Positions 1-11,227 of a stretch of 64,000 nt of DNA are shown piece by piece. Position 1 is the stretch's first letter, and each line of letters starts with the position of its first letter. The stretch lies in assembly GCA_028829895.1 (NCBI GenBank), contig CM054177.1, forward strand, positions 32,823,064-32,887,063, written 5' to 3'. Both the position numbers and the translations under genes were made by a program. Below the pieces are notes generated by a model. That model was not told where the DNA came from. It saw only the letters and a program-made list of their open reading frames with translations, and searched no databases. This DNA is from Sinotaia quadrata (Eukaryota > Mollusca > Gastropoda > Architaenioglossa > Viviparidae).

Positions 1-179
1 TGTTCTGTATTGGTATTCTACATTAAACAAATCCTTTTTTTTTGGCAGTGAATTGATTTCCTATCAAGTCTTTCAGTTGTAAAACACACCCCAGTAATAC
101 CTCTTCCAAGAAGGACCTAGTTAGGACATTACAAATTGGCTTACTTAGATTACTGTCTTGAATGTATAATGAACAAGTT

Positions 180-346
180 AGAGATATATGTTTTCAGACA
201 TCATAATCTTGGCAACCAGTGAGAGATATTTGTAATCAGACATCTTTATCTTGGTAACTAGTAAGAGATACTTGTAATCAGACATCGTAATCTTGGCAAC
301 CTGTTAGAAATATTTGTAATCAGATGCTACCATCCTGGCTGAAACA
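180..346. repeat. 42-bp minisatellite, 4 copies
   Basis: Four diverged copies of a 42-bp unit built around TAATCAGACATC and CTTGGCAACC start at 180, 222, 264 and 306. It is intronic in AHSA1. Confidence 0.85.
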
Positions 347-1023
347 TATTATCAGAGTATTTAAATATGCTCAGTGTACATGCACTCATTATCTTAGAAC
401 CCACAATATTGACCTATTTCATCCAGTTTATAAATTGAGGCGTTTTATTGGAATGTGACTATATGCAACACATATCTAATTAGGTTTTTGTCCCTTCTAA
501 GGTTCCAGTAGTAGTTGCACAATCTGTCAGTTTATGATTAAGAATGTTTCTAATTTAGTTTTTGTCTTCTTTTTTAATTCCTTCAGTGATATATATATTA
601 TTTCTTTCATGAGGGAAATTCCCAATGTTGCTATTTGATAGAAACAGGATTTTTCCTAAGTAAAATAAGATTCTCCTTCATACTTACCAGATGAACATAT
701 TCATAGCCATTCCTCCTACCCCATCCTTCCTTATTTTCTGGCCTATGCCCTGTATTGGGGTACTGTCAGAAGATCACACATTAAGAGGTAGGCTACCAGG
801 TGTTTTTTCTGTTATCACTTCCCTCCTGGTAGCCTTTTGCGACCTCTTTTGGATCTATATGTGCTTATAGAACAGTATTATACATCTCTAGAATTCTTAT
901 CTGATAAGTGTTCAGGAAAATCTTATTTTATTTAAAATATCCTTTTGTTTTCCGTCATATGTTTTTCATTTTCTTCCCCATTTCTTCTCTCTGTCTCTCC
1001 CTCCCTCTGTCTCCTTCACCTTT

Positions 1024-1179
1024 GAGGGTTGGAGAGGTTTATTGCTTTGATTGAAGAGATTTTAATACTTTAATTGAGGGTTGGAGAGGTTTATTGCTTT
1101 GATTGAAGAGATTTTAATACTTTAATTGAGGGTTGGAGAGGTTTATTGCTTTGATTGAAGAGATTTTAATACTTTAATT
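1024..1179. repeat. 52-bp minisatellite, 3 identical copies
   Basis: Three apparently identical 52-bp units start with GAGGGTTGGAGAGG at 1024, 1076 and 1128. The array ends only 32 bp before the splice acceptor of the first AHSA1 exon in the window. Identity between copies implies recent expansion. Confidence 0.95.
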
Positions 1180-1211
1180 GTTGGTGGGATGTTGGCACTT
1201 TTGTTTTTAAG

Positions 1212-1332
1212 GTGGTAGTAACAACAGAAAAACAAACAGACGAAGCCTATGCATTGAAAGAGCTTATGAGGATTAAAGGAACAGAGGCAATTCGAGAAAA
1301 AGTTGCTAAATACATCACAGATTTAAAAGAAG
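1212..1332 (+). CDS. AHSA1: AHSA1 exon a (linker region)
   Basis: The exon begins in phase 0 after TTTTTAAG and ends with one base of a split Glu codon at AAG|GTATTT. It encodes 40 residues ending in VAKYITDLKE, aligning with the human segment that ends in REAMGIYISTLKT. This is the helix that closes the N-terminal domain. Confidence 0.92.
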
Positions 1333-4300
1333 GTATTTTTTTGTTGTTGTTGCTGTTGTTATGTTCAGTAATCTTCATTTCTACAAAATCATATCCTTCT
1401 TACTTTAAAAAAATTTGAAACAATTTTGGGGGAGTTTCATATCTGGGGGTGGGGTGGGTGGGGATTGCTAATTTAAAAAAATATAATAACAGTATATAGA
1501 CACTTTTATATAAATTGAACAAACTTTATGAGACAAGTAGCTAAGACATCTTAATCACTAACAGTGATTTTCACCAATTTAAATTATGCATACATGCGCT
1601 CTAACCTGATATAACATGGTCCTTGGGAGTAAAAAATTCTTACTATGTTATATCATGCTTGCTTTAGTTTAAACACTTTGTTATTTATAGTCAGCAAATT
1701 ATTTTTCTTAAAACTAAAACAGTGTATACAGTAAGTCAATATGTTCCACAATAATTAAATTAAAGTTTTCTTTCTTTAATTATAACTTTCTTTAGGACTC
1801 TCAGGCAAGACTAAATTGTGTGCATGAAGTAGGTAGCGGCACAGTAGCCTGCCAGCAGCTATACTTTTGTAAAAGTGCACATTTTCATTACTTTTCATTC
1901 ACTGATTTCTCAACAACCAAGTATTGTTTAATTGAAACAAACATTCAAAATCAAGCTTAATGTTCCTATTTCTTATGATTGTAAATTTGTATGTCTTGTT
2001 TGTATGTGAAAACTATACTGATTGAATAAAGTTGACTAATCTTTTACCTGTGTCCAGTTTTGTCAAATGAATCAAATAAAAACAACATTCTGAAAAAAAA
2101 ATGGGCATATTCTGTATATACATTTTAACATAAATGATGTGTCAGACTTCATCAACCGTGTTATTTCTAACTATCTTGACGATTGTTTTTTTAAAATTAA
2201 TTTCTGCAACTAGGCATTTTGTTATTTCATCATATAGAAAGTTAAAACTTTGCATTTGTTATCAGCAAGTAGAAAGGAATAAAGTATCAAACTTTTATAA
2301 CTGCATGTTAGATTTTAGTTAGTCTTTAGCAAGTCTAAAAATGGTCGAAATAACCATTTTTTTTAACTGCTGACATTACTTAAAAACACCATATCTCTGG
2401 AACAAATTGAGATAGCTTCACAATTTATTTTTATTTTTCATATTGTGAAAAGTTTTAAATAAAAATAACGAAACCGAATGCTTGATTTTATTAATTTTTT
2501 TTTGGTGCCGCTACTACATGAAGATTTAAAAATGCTTTAAATACACTCATATTTGTGTTTCAACTTCCATCCCTAGGCAGATTTGTTTAAAAATGCTGAC
2601 TATGTACATGGTAATCGTTAAATGTATAAACTGGAATTAAACAAAATAAAAGTATATGTAGACGAGAGAGAAAACTATACTTATTTTACCATATTTGAAT
2701 TTTCATTGTATGTTGTAGACGAGAGAAAAAAACTATACCTTATTTTACCATATTTGAATTTACAGTGTTATGTGTGAGTGCAGGAGGAGAGACAGATAAG
2801 AAAAATAGTATTGAATAATTATTCCCCTGCCTGCTTCTGTAAACTAAACCCATTTCTCAGACAAGCATGTGCACAAATAATAAACAGATGCAAAACAAAG
2901 ATGATGTTCCAAGAACAGTCTAGTCTTGGGGTAAATACATCATAATTACTGTGTAGCCCTACGTCACCAGATCTCCATAGGGAATGAAGTCCCTATGACT
3001 TCACATATGACATAATGGGATGATACATGGAGAGTCAAGATTGTAAATTTAAAAGAATTTAATAAAGTAAAGAAAATAGTAAACCAGTGGAGTGTCTAAA
3101 GAATTAAAATAAAATGAGTCTTTTAAAAAGTCATTACAATTAGGAGTTAGATGCTAAGTTTAATTGAAGTGTCAGGCTTCACGTTAGAAAAACTGTTTAT
3201 AAGAATTTGAAGTTACAAATTCACAATTATTATTACTATTTTAAATCATTACTATTATATTTGAATTATTATTAAGAGGTAAAATGATTTACCTTTTAAT
3301 AACTTAATAAATTAAGCTTGAGAAGGTGGACAGACACGTCACGATTATAGTGGATTGGCTTATATTGGGTTAGAGATCTATTATCCACTTTTTTAAATTG
3401 TTGAAAGTTTCATTAATATTTTAAAATGTTGGTTATATATTCTAACAGTGCAACATAATAAAGAAAAGAATCGTTGTTAACCCCTTTTATATTAAGACAG
3501 CTGCACATGGTTTCCCTCCTGAAATCATCTTTTACACTGCCTCCAGTAACCACACTTAGTACACTGCCTCCAGTAACCACACTTAATACACTGCCTCCAG
3601 TAACCACACTTAATACACTGCCTCCAGTAACCACACTTAGTACACTGCCTCCAGTAACCACACTTAGTACACTGCCTACAGTAACCACACTTAGTACACT
3701 TCCTCCATTAACCACACCTAGTACACTGCCTCCAGTAACCACACCTAGTACACTGCCTACAGTAACCACACTTAGTACACTGCCTACAGTAACCACACTT
3801 AGTACACTGCCTACAGTAATGGCACCTAGTACACTGCCTATTGTAACTGCACCTAGTACACTTCCTACAATAGTCTCACCTAATACACTGTCTACAATAG
3901 TCTCACCTAATACACTGTCCACAAGTCTCACCTAATACACTGTCTACAATAGTCTCACCTACCTGAAGCAAGTGCACCTAATATACTGCCTACAGTAGTT
4001 GTACCTAGTAAACTGCCTACAATGATTATACCTAGTACACTGCCGACAATAACCACACCTAGTGTACTGCCTGCAATAATCATGCCTTGTAGTTGTACAC
4101 TGCTTAAAGCAACCACACCCATTACATTGCCCAACTATGCCTTGTCCTGCTTTAGCAACCACACTTACTATACTGCCTGCAGCACATCTAGTACACTGCT
4201 GTAACACCCACACCTATTAAATGCCTGTACCAACCACACTTACTATGCTTCCTACAGCATCCACACCTTCTACACTGCCTACAGCAACCACACCATGTCC

Positions 4301-7300
4301 TGTTTTAGCAACCACACCTAGTATATTTGCCTACAGCAACCACACCTAAAATACTGTTTACAGCACCATGCCTCGTACACTGCCTGCAGCAATTTCCAGA
4401 TGAAATTTGCTTTGTTTTATTAATTTTAAAATAAAGTAGAGAGGTTTAATATCTGCATTAAGATTTATTATTTAAAAATAATTTAAATTTAAAATAAGTA
4501 AAACTGAAGTCATACTGACATCTTCACACGCAACAGTGGCACTCTCAACATAGCAGCATGTCATGCCCAGAACTTTGAGAATTCCAGCCTATAACCATTG
4601 CAGTTATAGCCTATTATCATTGCGGTTATAGCCTATAGTTATTGTATCTGTTGTACACTTAATCATAGTATTGTGTCTATCTTATAGCCTTTAACTGTTG
4701 TATATGATTACACCCTGTAATTGTTAAGTTTTTGATTTGCAGAGTACAGTCAAGGCATTATTCTTCCATCAGCTGATAAAGTTTCATCTTCATTCAAAGC
4801 CAGCACCAGAGAGGTAAATTACACAACCCTATGTATTTATTTACTATACTCACAAGCTTTTAATTATGTGCAATAGTCGATTTCAGATTTATTCAGATTT
4901 AAATATCCAACTCAAGATCTACACTTAAAAGCTTTCAATTGTCTGTAGAAGTCAACCCCAGGAATACCTTATTTAAATTGTCTCTAGTAGCTGTCAAAGG
5001 GAAGTGCCAAAATTTTTTATATTTTTTATTGTTTACTCCAATCGTCCAGGTTAAAGTCGCCAAAAGCTGCCCAACTTGCGCATAATTTTCAGTAAATGCT
5101 TTGTAGAAAATACTAGTCTGAAAACACAGCTAAATAAAGCCCACTACATTTCTTCACAGCAGCTTGTAATTTAGAAGCTACATTGTAACGGTTATTAATA
5201 AATCTATTTTTGTTAAATATGCATATAAAGCAAAGGTTCATATTGTTAGTTGGTGTGCAGTTTTCATCCTCCCTCGTTTTGCCACTGTGATATTTGAGCA
5301 AGGTAATTAATGAAGAGAATTGTGCCATTTGAAAATATTGATTTGGAGTTATGACCTTTTGTTTAAATCAGGTGAAATGCTTTCTGATTGTATTAATTGT
5401 GAAACACTTTTAAATCTTTGTATGGGTTCAGTGTGACAATGTTTTTTTATTGATAGTATTGTTTATTTTGTAATTGTACACGTTGTTTGGGATTTGGCAT
5501 AGTTTAAAGTGCACAGAGGTACAGGCATTATGTATGAGATAATGAGAACAAAGGGACTTGTTTTTTAGATTCAAGTGCTCTGCACGACAGGAGTATGTAA
5601 CATAGCAGTATTGCCAGCTTGCAGATTTTTCATGTAACCCTCAAACAACAAGTGAAAGGATTACAAAATTGAAGCAGGGATAAAAAGTGAATGTAGAAAG
5701 AGATGGTAAACAGTTCAGAATAAAATTTTGAGGAAAAAAGACGGTTCAGAATTTGCTTTTGAGAAAAGAGACAGTTGAGTTTAGATTTTGTTTTTGAGAA
5801 TTTATTTAAGAAACAGTACAGTTCAATTTTTGTTCTGAGAAGAGAAAGAGTCGAGAATTTATTTAAGAAATGGACAGCCAGAATTTGTTTTGAGAAAGGA
5901 GAATTGAGAATTTATTTAAGAGATGGACAGTTCAGAATTAGTTTGTGAATTTGCCTTTGAAAGAAAATAAAGGAGATTTTGTCCTGAAGAATTTGTTTTT
6001 GACAAAAGAAACAGTTGAGTTGAGAGTGTGGTTGTTTACATTTATCTTTGTCCGGTATCATCCTGGACTGTTTACACACTTTTCATTCTATATGCAATCT
6101 CACATGCAAACACACATCAGTGGTGATCTGTCCAGGTCCTACGTTGTATAGGTAAACACTGAACTACCGCACTTTCATCAGATACTGTATGGGGTTTGGT
6201 GACAGTAGCCAACCCCATGAATACCTTATTTACACTTAACAAACTTTAAATTGTTTACAGTAACCAACCCCAAGAATACCAGATGCATACTTAACAAAAT
6301 TTACTTGTCTGCAGAAGGCAATCCCAAGAATGGTGTTATCTGTTTACTTATTAGCTTTCAGCAGGGCCATCTTAACAGCATTGTAGTCCCATGGGCAAAG
6401 CAGTAACTGGGGCCACTATCTACACTGCCATAAAAAATGTAAATGGTTAATAAAATGCTCCTATGCGCTCACGAGGTCCCAGGCAACTGCCCAGCATGCT
6501 GATGCATTAAGTTGGCACTGGATTTCAGTTGTCTTCATTAGCCAGCTCCAGGAATGTCATATTTTTATACCAGAAGCTTTCTGTTGTCTATAATAGCCAA
6601 ACCCAGATCTTCACTTAGAAGCTTTTAATTGTCAATAGAAAGCAACCTCAGGATGCACAAATCTTCACGTTGTAGAGGACAATCTCGGAAATGTTAGATT
6701 TTACACTAAGCTATCAGTTGTCTGCAGTAACTAACCCTTGTAATACCAAATGTTTACTTATGTTTTAATTATCTATGCTTTCAGTTGTCCTGATGATCGT
6801 TATGCAACAAGTAAAGTTGATTGACTATCAGTCTCAACAAATATCAGAAAAATACACTTAGTGATGTAGGGACAGCCTAAGTTTGTGCTTTGCCACAAAC
6901 AACCAGTCAGAGCATTTGGGTTGTTGTTGTTTCAATAACTTCTTTGCTCCACAGGAATTGCATGAAAACTTTTCATATTCTTGATATTCTCAGTTTTTGA
7001 ATAATTCCTGTGGAGCCTTCCTCCCTTGTATTCAGGGAGGGTAGGTGGAGGCTTGTTCTGGTGCTTTAGTTAGGGGGCTTTTTGTTTGTTTTTTCTTGCT
7101 TCTGTGCTTTCTTTTGTTGGTCCTTCCCTTTATTTATTTATTTTTTATTAGTTGCAGGGCTATAGCCCATTTTCCTGATATGTTGGATTTTTTTTGATGT
7201 AGTCGTAGTAGTGGTTTGCTTTTGCCTTTGGGTTTGGTTTTTGTGGGCAGGATGGTAGGAGATAGGGTAAATTTGTTTAGGATTTGGAATAGAATGATTA

Positions 7301-10300
7301 CTTTTTATATTCTTTCATGCTGGCATTAGAAAGCTATTATCAGGAAAAAATTCAGTTGTGCTGCTCCTTGAGTTTTTATTACCCCCAAAAATGATTGGCA
7401 AATGGATTATACAAATATTCATCTTCATTTTGACCAAACTATTATCAGTTGGGTTCTAAATTGATCTGAGAGGAGAGTGGATGATGTGAATGACCCAAGT
7501 GGTGAATTAATTTTTTAATCTGGTATTAGATCCATCCAAATATCCTAATGTTGGAAATGGTTGGACTGACAACACTCATGAAAATGTAACTGATTGACGT
7601 GGACGTGACGTTAAACATTGACATGCAAGGCAAAGAATAATTCATTAAACTTTAAAAATCTTTTCTTTTTCAAAATTTTTATTACTTATTCGTTAGTAGA
7701 TATGTTTGTAGTAAAAAATAAACGATAAGCATAAGACAGTTTCAGCTAAAAAAGGGAGGGTGGAGAGAAACAGGGGTGGCAGGGTGGGATGAGACTACAA
7801 GGAACCTGTTTCATATTTTCCTTGCTCTCATTTTGGATGGGCATTGTTCAACAATAACAAATTCATGCTTAGTCCCCATCCACAGATATAGCTTTAACTG
7901 CATCTTTCTTTTGCAAACACAAGCTTCAGCAGACATTATCTTTAGTTTATTAGCTTCCATTTAGTAGACAAAAACACTGCAGCTTTGAATGCAAATACCA
8001 GTCAGTTTCATCAAAATAAACAGCTAAGTATTACTGTAGCTAATATTTTTATTTGTAAAAAAGATCTTCCAATCATTTAATATAGTAAGTGTGATGTTCC
8101 GTGATCAGTAGCAATGTTATAAAAGTTAATATAGATTAGCTTTTCAAATTTATGGTATATAAAAACTAAATTGACAGTTTGAGATCATAGCATCATTTAG
8201 AAAATGAATCAAGGAGTAAATTATTTGCAGAAAGCAACTCCACTAATAAGTAGGCTTTAAGCTTTCATCCAGCCTAAAATTTCAGTTGTCTGTAGTAGCC
8301 AACCAAACCCAGGAATGCCAGATCTAAACTTAAAGTTTCAATTGTTTGCAATAACCAATCACAGGAATGTTAGATCTAAACTTGTAAGTTTCTAGTTCAG
8401 ATGATCCTGTTGTTAACTGTGCCTGATTTAAAGGGTTTAGTTCTGATTCTATTGTTAAGTGTGCCAGATTTAAAGGATTTAGCTTTGATGTTCCTATTGT
8501 TAAGTGTGCCAGATTTAAAGGGTTTAGTTCTGATGATCCTATTGTTAAGTGTGCCAGATTTAAAGGGTTCATTTCTGATGTTCCTATTATTAAGTATGCA
8601 AGATTTAAAGGATTTAGTTCAGGTGATTCTGTTGTTAAGTATGCCAGATTTAAAGGGTTCTGATGATCCTACTGTTAAGTGTACCAGATTTAGACTTAGT
8701 TCAGATGATCCTACTGTTAAGTGTGCAAGATTTAGACTTAGTTCAGATGATCATACTATTAAGCATGCAAGATTTAAACTAAAGGGACTTAGATCAAATG
8801 ATAAACACATTCTTTTTTGTTGACATTTTGTCTTTTTATTTGTTTTGAAACTTTTTTGTTTGTGAAATTTTATACTTATTGTTTATATTGTAGAAAGTTC
8901 TCAATATGGATTAAAGTTTCTTTTTTAGCATTATTTTAATAACGTATTTTACCCCCTTCCCCACATGTATTTGTGAAGGGGAACATTAAAGGAGTTTAGA
9001 TTTATAGTACATATATAATTTACTTGTAGATATTAATATTAGTTTTTCTGAATTACATATAACATACATGATAAAAATACCCCCAACAGAATAATTAATA
9101 TTTAAAAAATTTTAAATATTGTATGCGAATGTTTTATTATTAGTTTTATTTGACTGTGACAATCTTTTAATATATATTTTAGTTGATTCCATTTATCACC
9201 CTAAGATTGCAATGAAGCATATTTGATTCTTTTTTGTGATGCAGAGTTTGTAAACACTGTATTTTCCAAGTATTTGTATGATTTTTAATATATACTGTAC
9301 TGTAAATGATATTTGCAACAGTATTTGATATATTCTATTTCTTATTTACTGTTTTATCAACAATATAAAAAAAAGACAAAACACAAGAACACCGATAACT
9401 ATAAAGAATGGGACTGTTATCAGTCCCATATAACAGAAAATGAGCTTGTTGTTGGCAAGCTCCTGATGTGTTATAGAATACTTTATGTGCTTGTGGTATC
9501 TCCCTTATATATATAAGAAGCTGGAGTAACTTGTCTTCCATATTCATAGTGAGTGAAAGTCCAGGAATGATTAAATATTTTAAACTAATTTTAATCTGCT
9601 GGTTTTAACCAGAGCATTTGAAATGACTTGCTCAGTTGCTAAAATCACTAACTCCTTATTTAATATACTCATTTCATTCTAAAAATACTAGCTTTTGTTA
9701 AAGGACTGCTTTTTTGTGAAACATAAAATATTTTCATTGTTGTTTTATTTGCATTGTTTCAGAATGTTATGAAAGAAGAACTGAATAAAATTGTGGAGAG
9801 TGCCCCACAGCCTAGTTCTGGAGTTAGCATTCACACATCAACACTCACTGTTCAAGAAAAGTTTAGATGCAGTGCAGCTGATCTGTATCGTGCTCTTACT
9901 GATAAAATGGTATTTGTTTTTAAATTCAGTATTAAAGGTGCATATTGCTTTAATGTTATGATCATTCTAATAAACTGTCACAGACAATAACCTAATATTA
10001 TTTATGTGTCTAAAAGGCTTATGCAAGAAGTTAATATTGATTTTTTTTTTTATCTGAAAATTATAATTTTGTTTTTGTATGTGCACTGTGTCTGAAAAGT
10101 TATAATTTCGTATTGTATGTGCACTATGTCTGAAAAGTTATAATTTCGTATTGTATGTGCACTATGTGTCTGAAAAGTTATAATTTCGTATTATATGTGT
10201 ACTGTGTTTATGCATCAGTTTCCTGTTATTGACTTTTGTAGATGGTGCAGGCTTATGCTGGGAGTGACATTATAATGGAGCCAGCTAATGGGGAGAGATT

Positions 10301-11227
10301 TGTTCTCATGGGTGGTAATATTATAGGAGAATTCACAGAACTTGTAAGTAAAATTATTTCATTTAACAATTAAGTTGGTAAATTTGCTTTCAAATCCTAA
10401 ATTATGATTATAGTAAAAAAATTAATGTCACTTTTCCTATCATGCAACCAGATTTTTACACAGATGCAGCTTTACTGTTGTCGCCATCAGAAAGGATAGT
10501 GCATCAAATCCATAACAAGCACTTTTTATTTCACCTGAAAAAGTAGCACTGAATTTTATACTTAAAAATGTTTGTTCCATTGAACTCATCCTTTATCAAT
10601 AAAATAACCTTGTCAGTTTGTGTTTGGAATATTTAGATATACTTTAGAGGACCCTTTCGTAGGCAATGCAATTAATAAATTTCACCTGATCTTAGCCTTA
10701 GATAAGAAATTTTATTGGTATCAATCTATAAAATTTATTTCTCTTTAAATTAAAACCAAATCAAAATACAACTTAACTGTTAACAAAATTAAATACCAAA
10801 TACAAATGAACATTTTTCAAATCAAACTGATAGCTAGCAATATTTCAGATAATTTCTTTTATTATATTTTTTAAAGAATATGTAAATTTTGTTTATTAAA
10901 ATATTGATATCAGAATTGGCAATAATGAAATATTGTCAAAAGATGATTGAAACATAAGTTGCTGTTAAAGTATTGAAATTTCTTTTTAAATATAAATTAC
11001 AGGTGCCAGACAAAAAAGTGATTATGAGATGGCGTATGAAATCTTGGCCAGCCGAGCATTACTCAAATGTGACAATAGATCTGGAGGAAAAAGAGGATGT
11101 TACACATCTAAGCCTTAAACAGACAGGTGTACCAGATAAAGAGGTGGATCGAACCCAAGAAGGGTGGAAGTTAAACTATTGGGAACGCATGAGACACATT
11201 TTTGGATTTGGTGCCCAACTGTTCTGA
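1212..11227 (+). CDS. AHSA1: AHSA1/AHA1 homologue, activator of Hsp90 ATPase (3' five exons; 5' end outside window)
   Basis: AHA1 is a cytosolic co-chaperone that binds Hsp90 and stimulates its ATPase. Five exons join in frame (1212-1332, 4743-4813, 9763-9909, 10242-10343, 11003-11227; 666 nt including the TGA). Each intron is GT-AG. The 221 residues start in the linker after the N-terminal Aha1 domain and contain the whole C-terminal AHSA1 (START-like, Bet v 1 fold) domain. Recognisable blocks are EYSQGIILP, the segment LYRALTDKM followed by MVQAYAG, GGNIIGEFTEL, MRWRMKSWP and the ending FGFGAQLF, which match human FTQGMILP, LYRVFTTQELVQAF, GNVSGEFTDL, MKWRFKSWP and FGYGARLF (recalled). The N-terminal Hsp90-binding exons with the NxNNWHWxE motif are not in the window. 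Its neighbour USP34 converges on it. AHSA1 and AHSA2 cannot be told apart here; an invertebrate is expected to have one copy. Confidence 0.96.
2658..2771. repeat. 57-bp tandem duplication
   Basis: Two copies, starting GTAGACGAGAG at 2658 and 2715, share TTTTACCATATTTGAATTT. Intronic. Confidence 0.85.
3534..4395. repeat. 27-bp minisatellite, about 15 clear copies decaying rightwards
   Basis: The unit is ACACTGCCTCCAGTAACCAC plus 7 bases. Copies are nearly perfect from 3534 to about 3800 and progressively diverged to about 4395. As 27 is a multiple of three, both strands carry long frames (Thr/Pro-rich on +, Gly/Val/Ser-rich on -). I read these as by-products of the repeat, not genes: there is no signal peptide, no splice context and the array sits inside an AHSA1 intron. 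Confidence 0.9.
4743..4813 (+). CDS. AHSA1: AHSA1 exon b
   Basis: Acceptor GATTTGCAG|AG, donor GAG|GTAAAT. It completes the Glu codon and encodes EYSQGIILP followed by a polar linker. It matches human TEFTQGMILP, the short linker leading to the C-terminal domain. Confidence 0.93.
5680..6020. repeat. Degenerate repeat of about 60 bp rich in GAGAAAAGAGACAG
   Basis: Repeated words such as GAGAAAAGAGACAGTT, TTCAGAATTTG and GAATTTATTTAAGA recur with poor periodicity. Intronic. Confidence 0.55.
6362..6520. mobile_element. hAT-like MITE, 159 bp
   Basis: The left end CAGGGCCATCTTAACAGCAT and the reverse complement of the right end, CAGTGCCAACTTAATGCATC, form imperfect terminal inverted repeats starting with the hAT-typical CAG. 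They are flanked by 8-bp near-direct repeats GCTTTCAG (6354-6361) and GATTTCAG (6521-6528), 7 of 8 matching, the duplication length of hAT transposons. It has no coding capacity. It lies within a unit of the 57-bp dispersed repeat. Confidence 0.75.
6900..8220 (+). other. AHSA1 intron, no gene seen
   Basis: AT-rich intron with T- and G-rich stretches (7020-7260). I see no exon, no long frame with protein-like composition and no clear tandem repeat. Confidence 0.6.
8390..8795. repeat. 45-bp minisatellite, about 9 copies
   Basis: The unit combines AGATTTAAAGGGTTTAGTTC, TGATGATCCTATTGTTAAG and TGTGCC. As 45 is a multiple of three, open frames run on both strands; they are leucine-rich repeats of the DNA unit, not recognised proteins. 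Intronic in AHSA1. Confidence 0.88.
9763..9909 (+). CDS. AHSA1: AHSA1 exon c
   Basis: Acceptor ATTGTTTCAG|AAT, donor ATG|GTATTT, 49 codons, phase 0 at both ends. It starts the C-terminal domain: LTVQEKFRCSAADLYRALTD matches human ITLKETFLTSPEELYRVFTT (recalled). Confidence 0.94.
10075..10210. repeat. 38-40 bp minisatellite, 4 copies
   Basis: The unit TGTATGTGCACTATGTCTGA plus AAAGTTATAATTTCGTAT is repeated, ending about 30 bp before the next AHSA1 acceptor. Confidence 0.9.
10242..10343 (+). CDS. AHSA1: AHSA1 exon d
   Basis: Acceptor GACTTTTGTAG|ATG, donor CTT|GTAAGTA, 34 codons in phase 0. It encodes MVQAYAGSD and GGNIIGEFTEL, matching human VQAFTHAPA and DGNVSGEFTDL. Confidence 0.94.
11003..11227 (+). 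CDS. AHSA1: AHSA1 terminal exon with stop
   Basis: Acceptor AAATTACAG|GTG; 74 codons and a TGA at 11225-11227. MRWRMKSWPAEHYSN and ERMRHIFGFGAQLF match the human C-terminus (MKWRFKSWPEGHFAT, GIKQTFGYGARLF). The frame is complete and undamaged. Confidence 0.96.
   Translation: MPDKKVIMRWRMKSWPAEHYSNVTIDLEEKEDVTHLSLKQTGVPDKEVDRTQEGWKLNYWERMRHIFGFGAQLF

Larger units (their letters stand above)
1..1211 (+). other. AHSA1 intron (3' part) with two tandem repeats
   Basis: No exon of the AHSA1 N-terminal domain was found here, so this is taken as the 3' part of an intron ending in TTTTTAAG at 1211. It holds the 42-bp and 52-bp arrays listed separately and a pyrimidine-rich stretch near 970-1020. Confidence 0.6.
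1333..4742 (+). other. AHSA1 intron with minisatellites
   Basis: A 3.4-kb intron. It contains a 57-bp duplication at 2658-2771 and the long 27-bp minisatellite at 3534-4395, followed by a weak repeat of about 24 bp with the motif TTATAGCCTAT at 4575-4690. No other exon or gene is seen between 1333 and 3533. Confidence 0.8.
4850..8400. repeat. Dispersed, decayed repeat of about 57 bp in the large AHSA1 intron
   Basis: Many diverged units share the core CAATTGTCTGCAGTAGCCAA followed by CCCCAGGAATACC and AGATCTAAACTTA. Units are clearest at 4900-4985, 6180-6345, 6525-6790 and 8221-8400; a related one may be at 66-112. The spacing is irregular and interrupted by unrelated DNA and by a MITE at 6362. 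It looks like an old satellite that has been broken up. Confidence 0.6.

Noticed and set aside
3413..3935. Repetitive open frames on both strands, mucin-like on +
   Set aside because: They arise from the 27-bp minisatellite and lie inside an AHSA1 intron, without start context or splice support.
8330..8823. Leucine-rich open frames on both strands
   Set aside because: By-product of the 45-bp tandem repeat.
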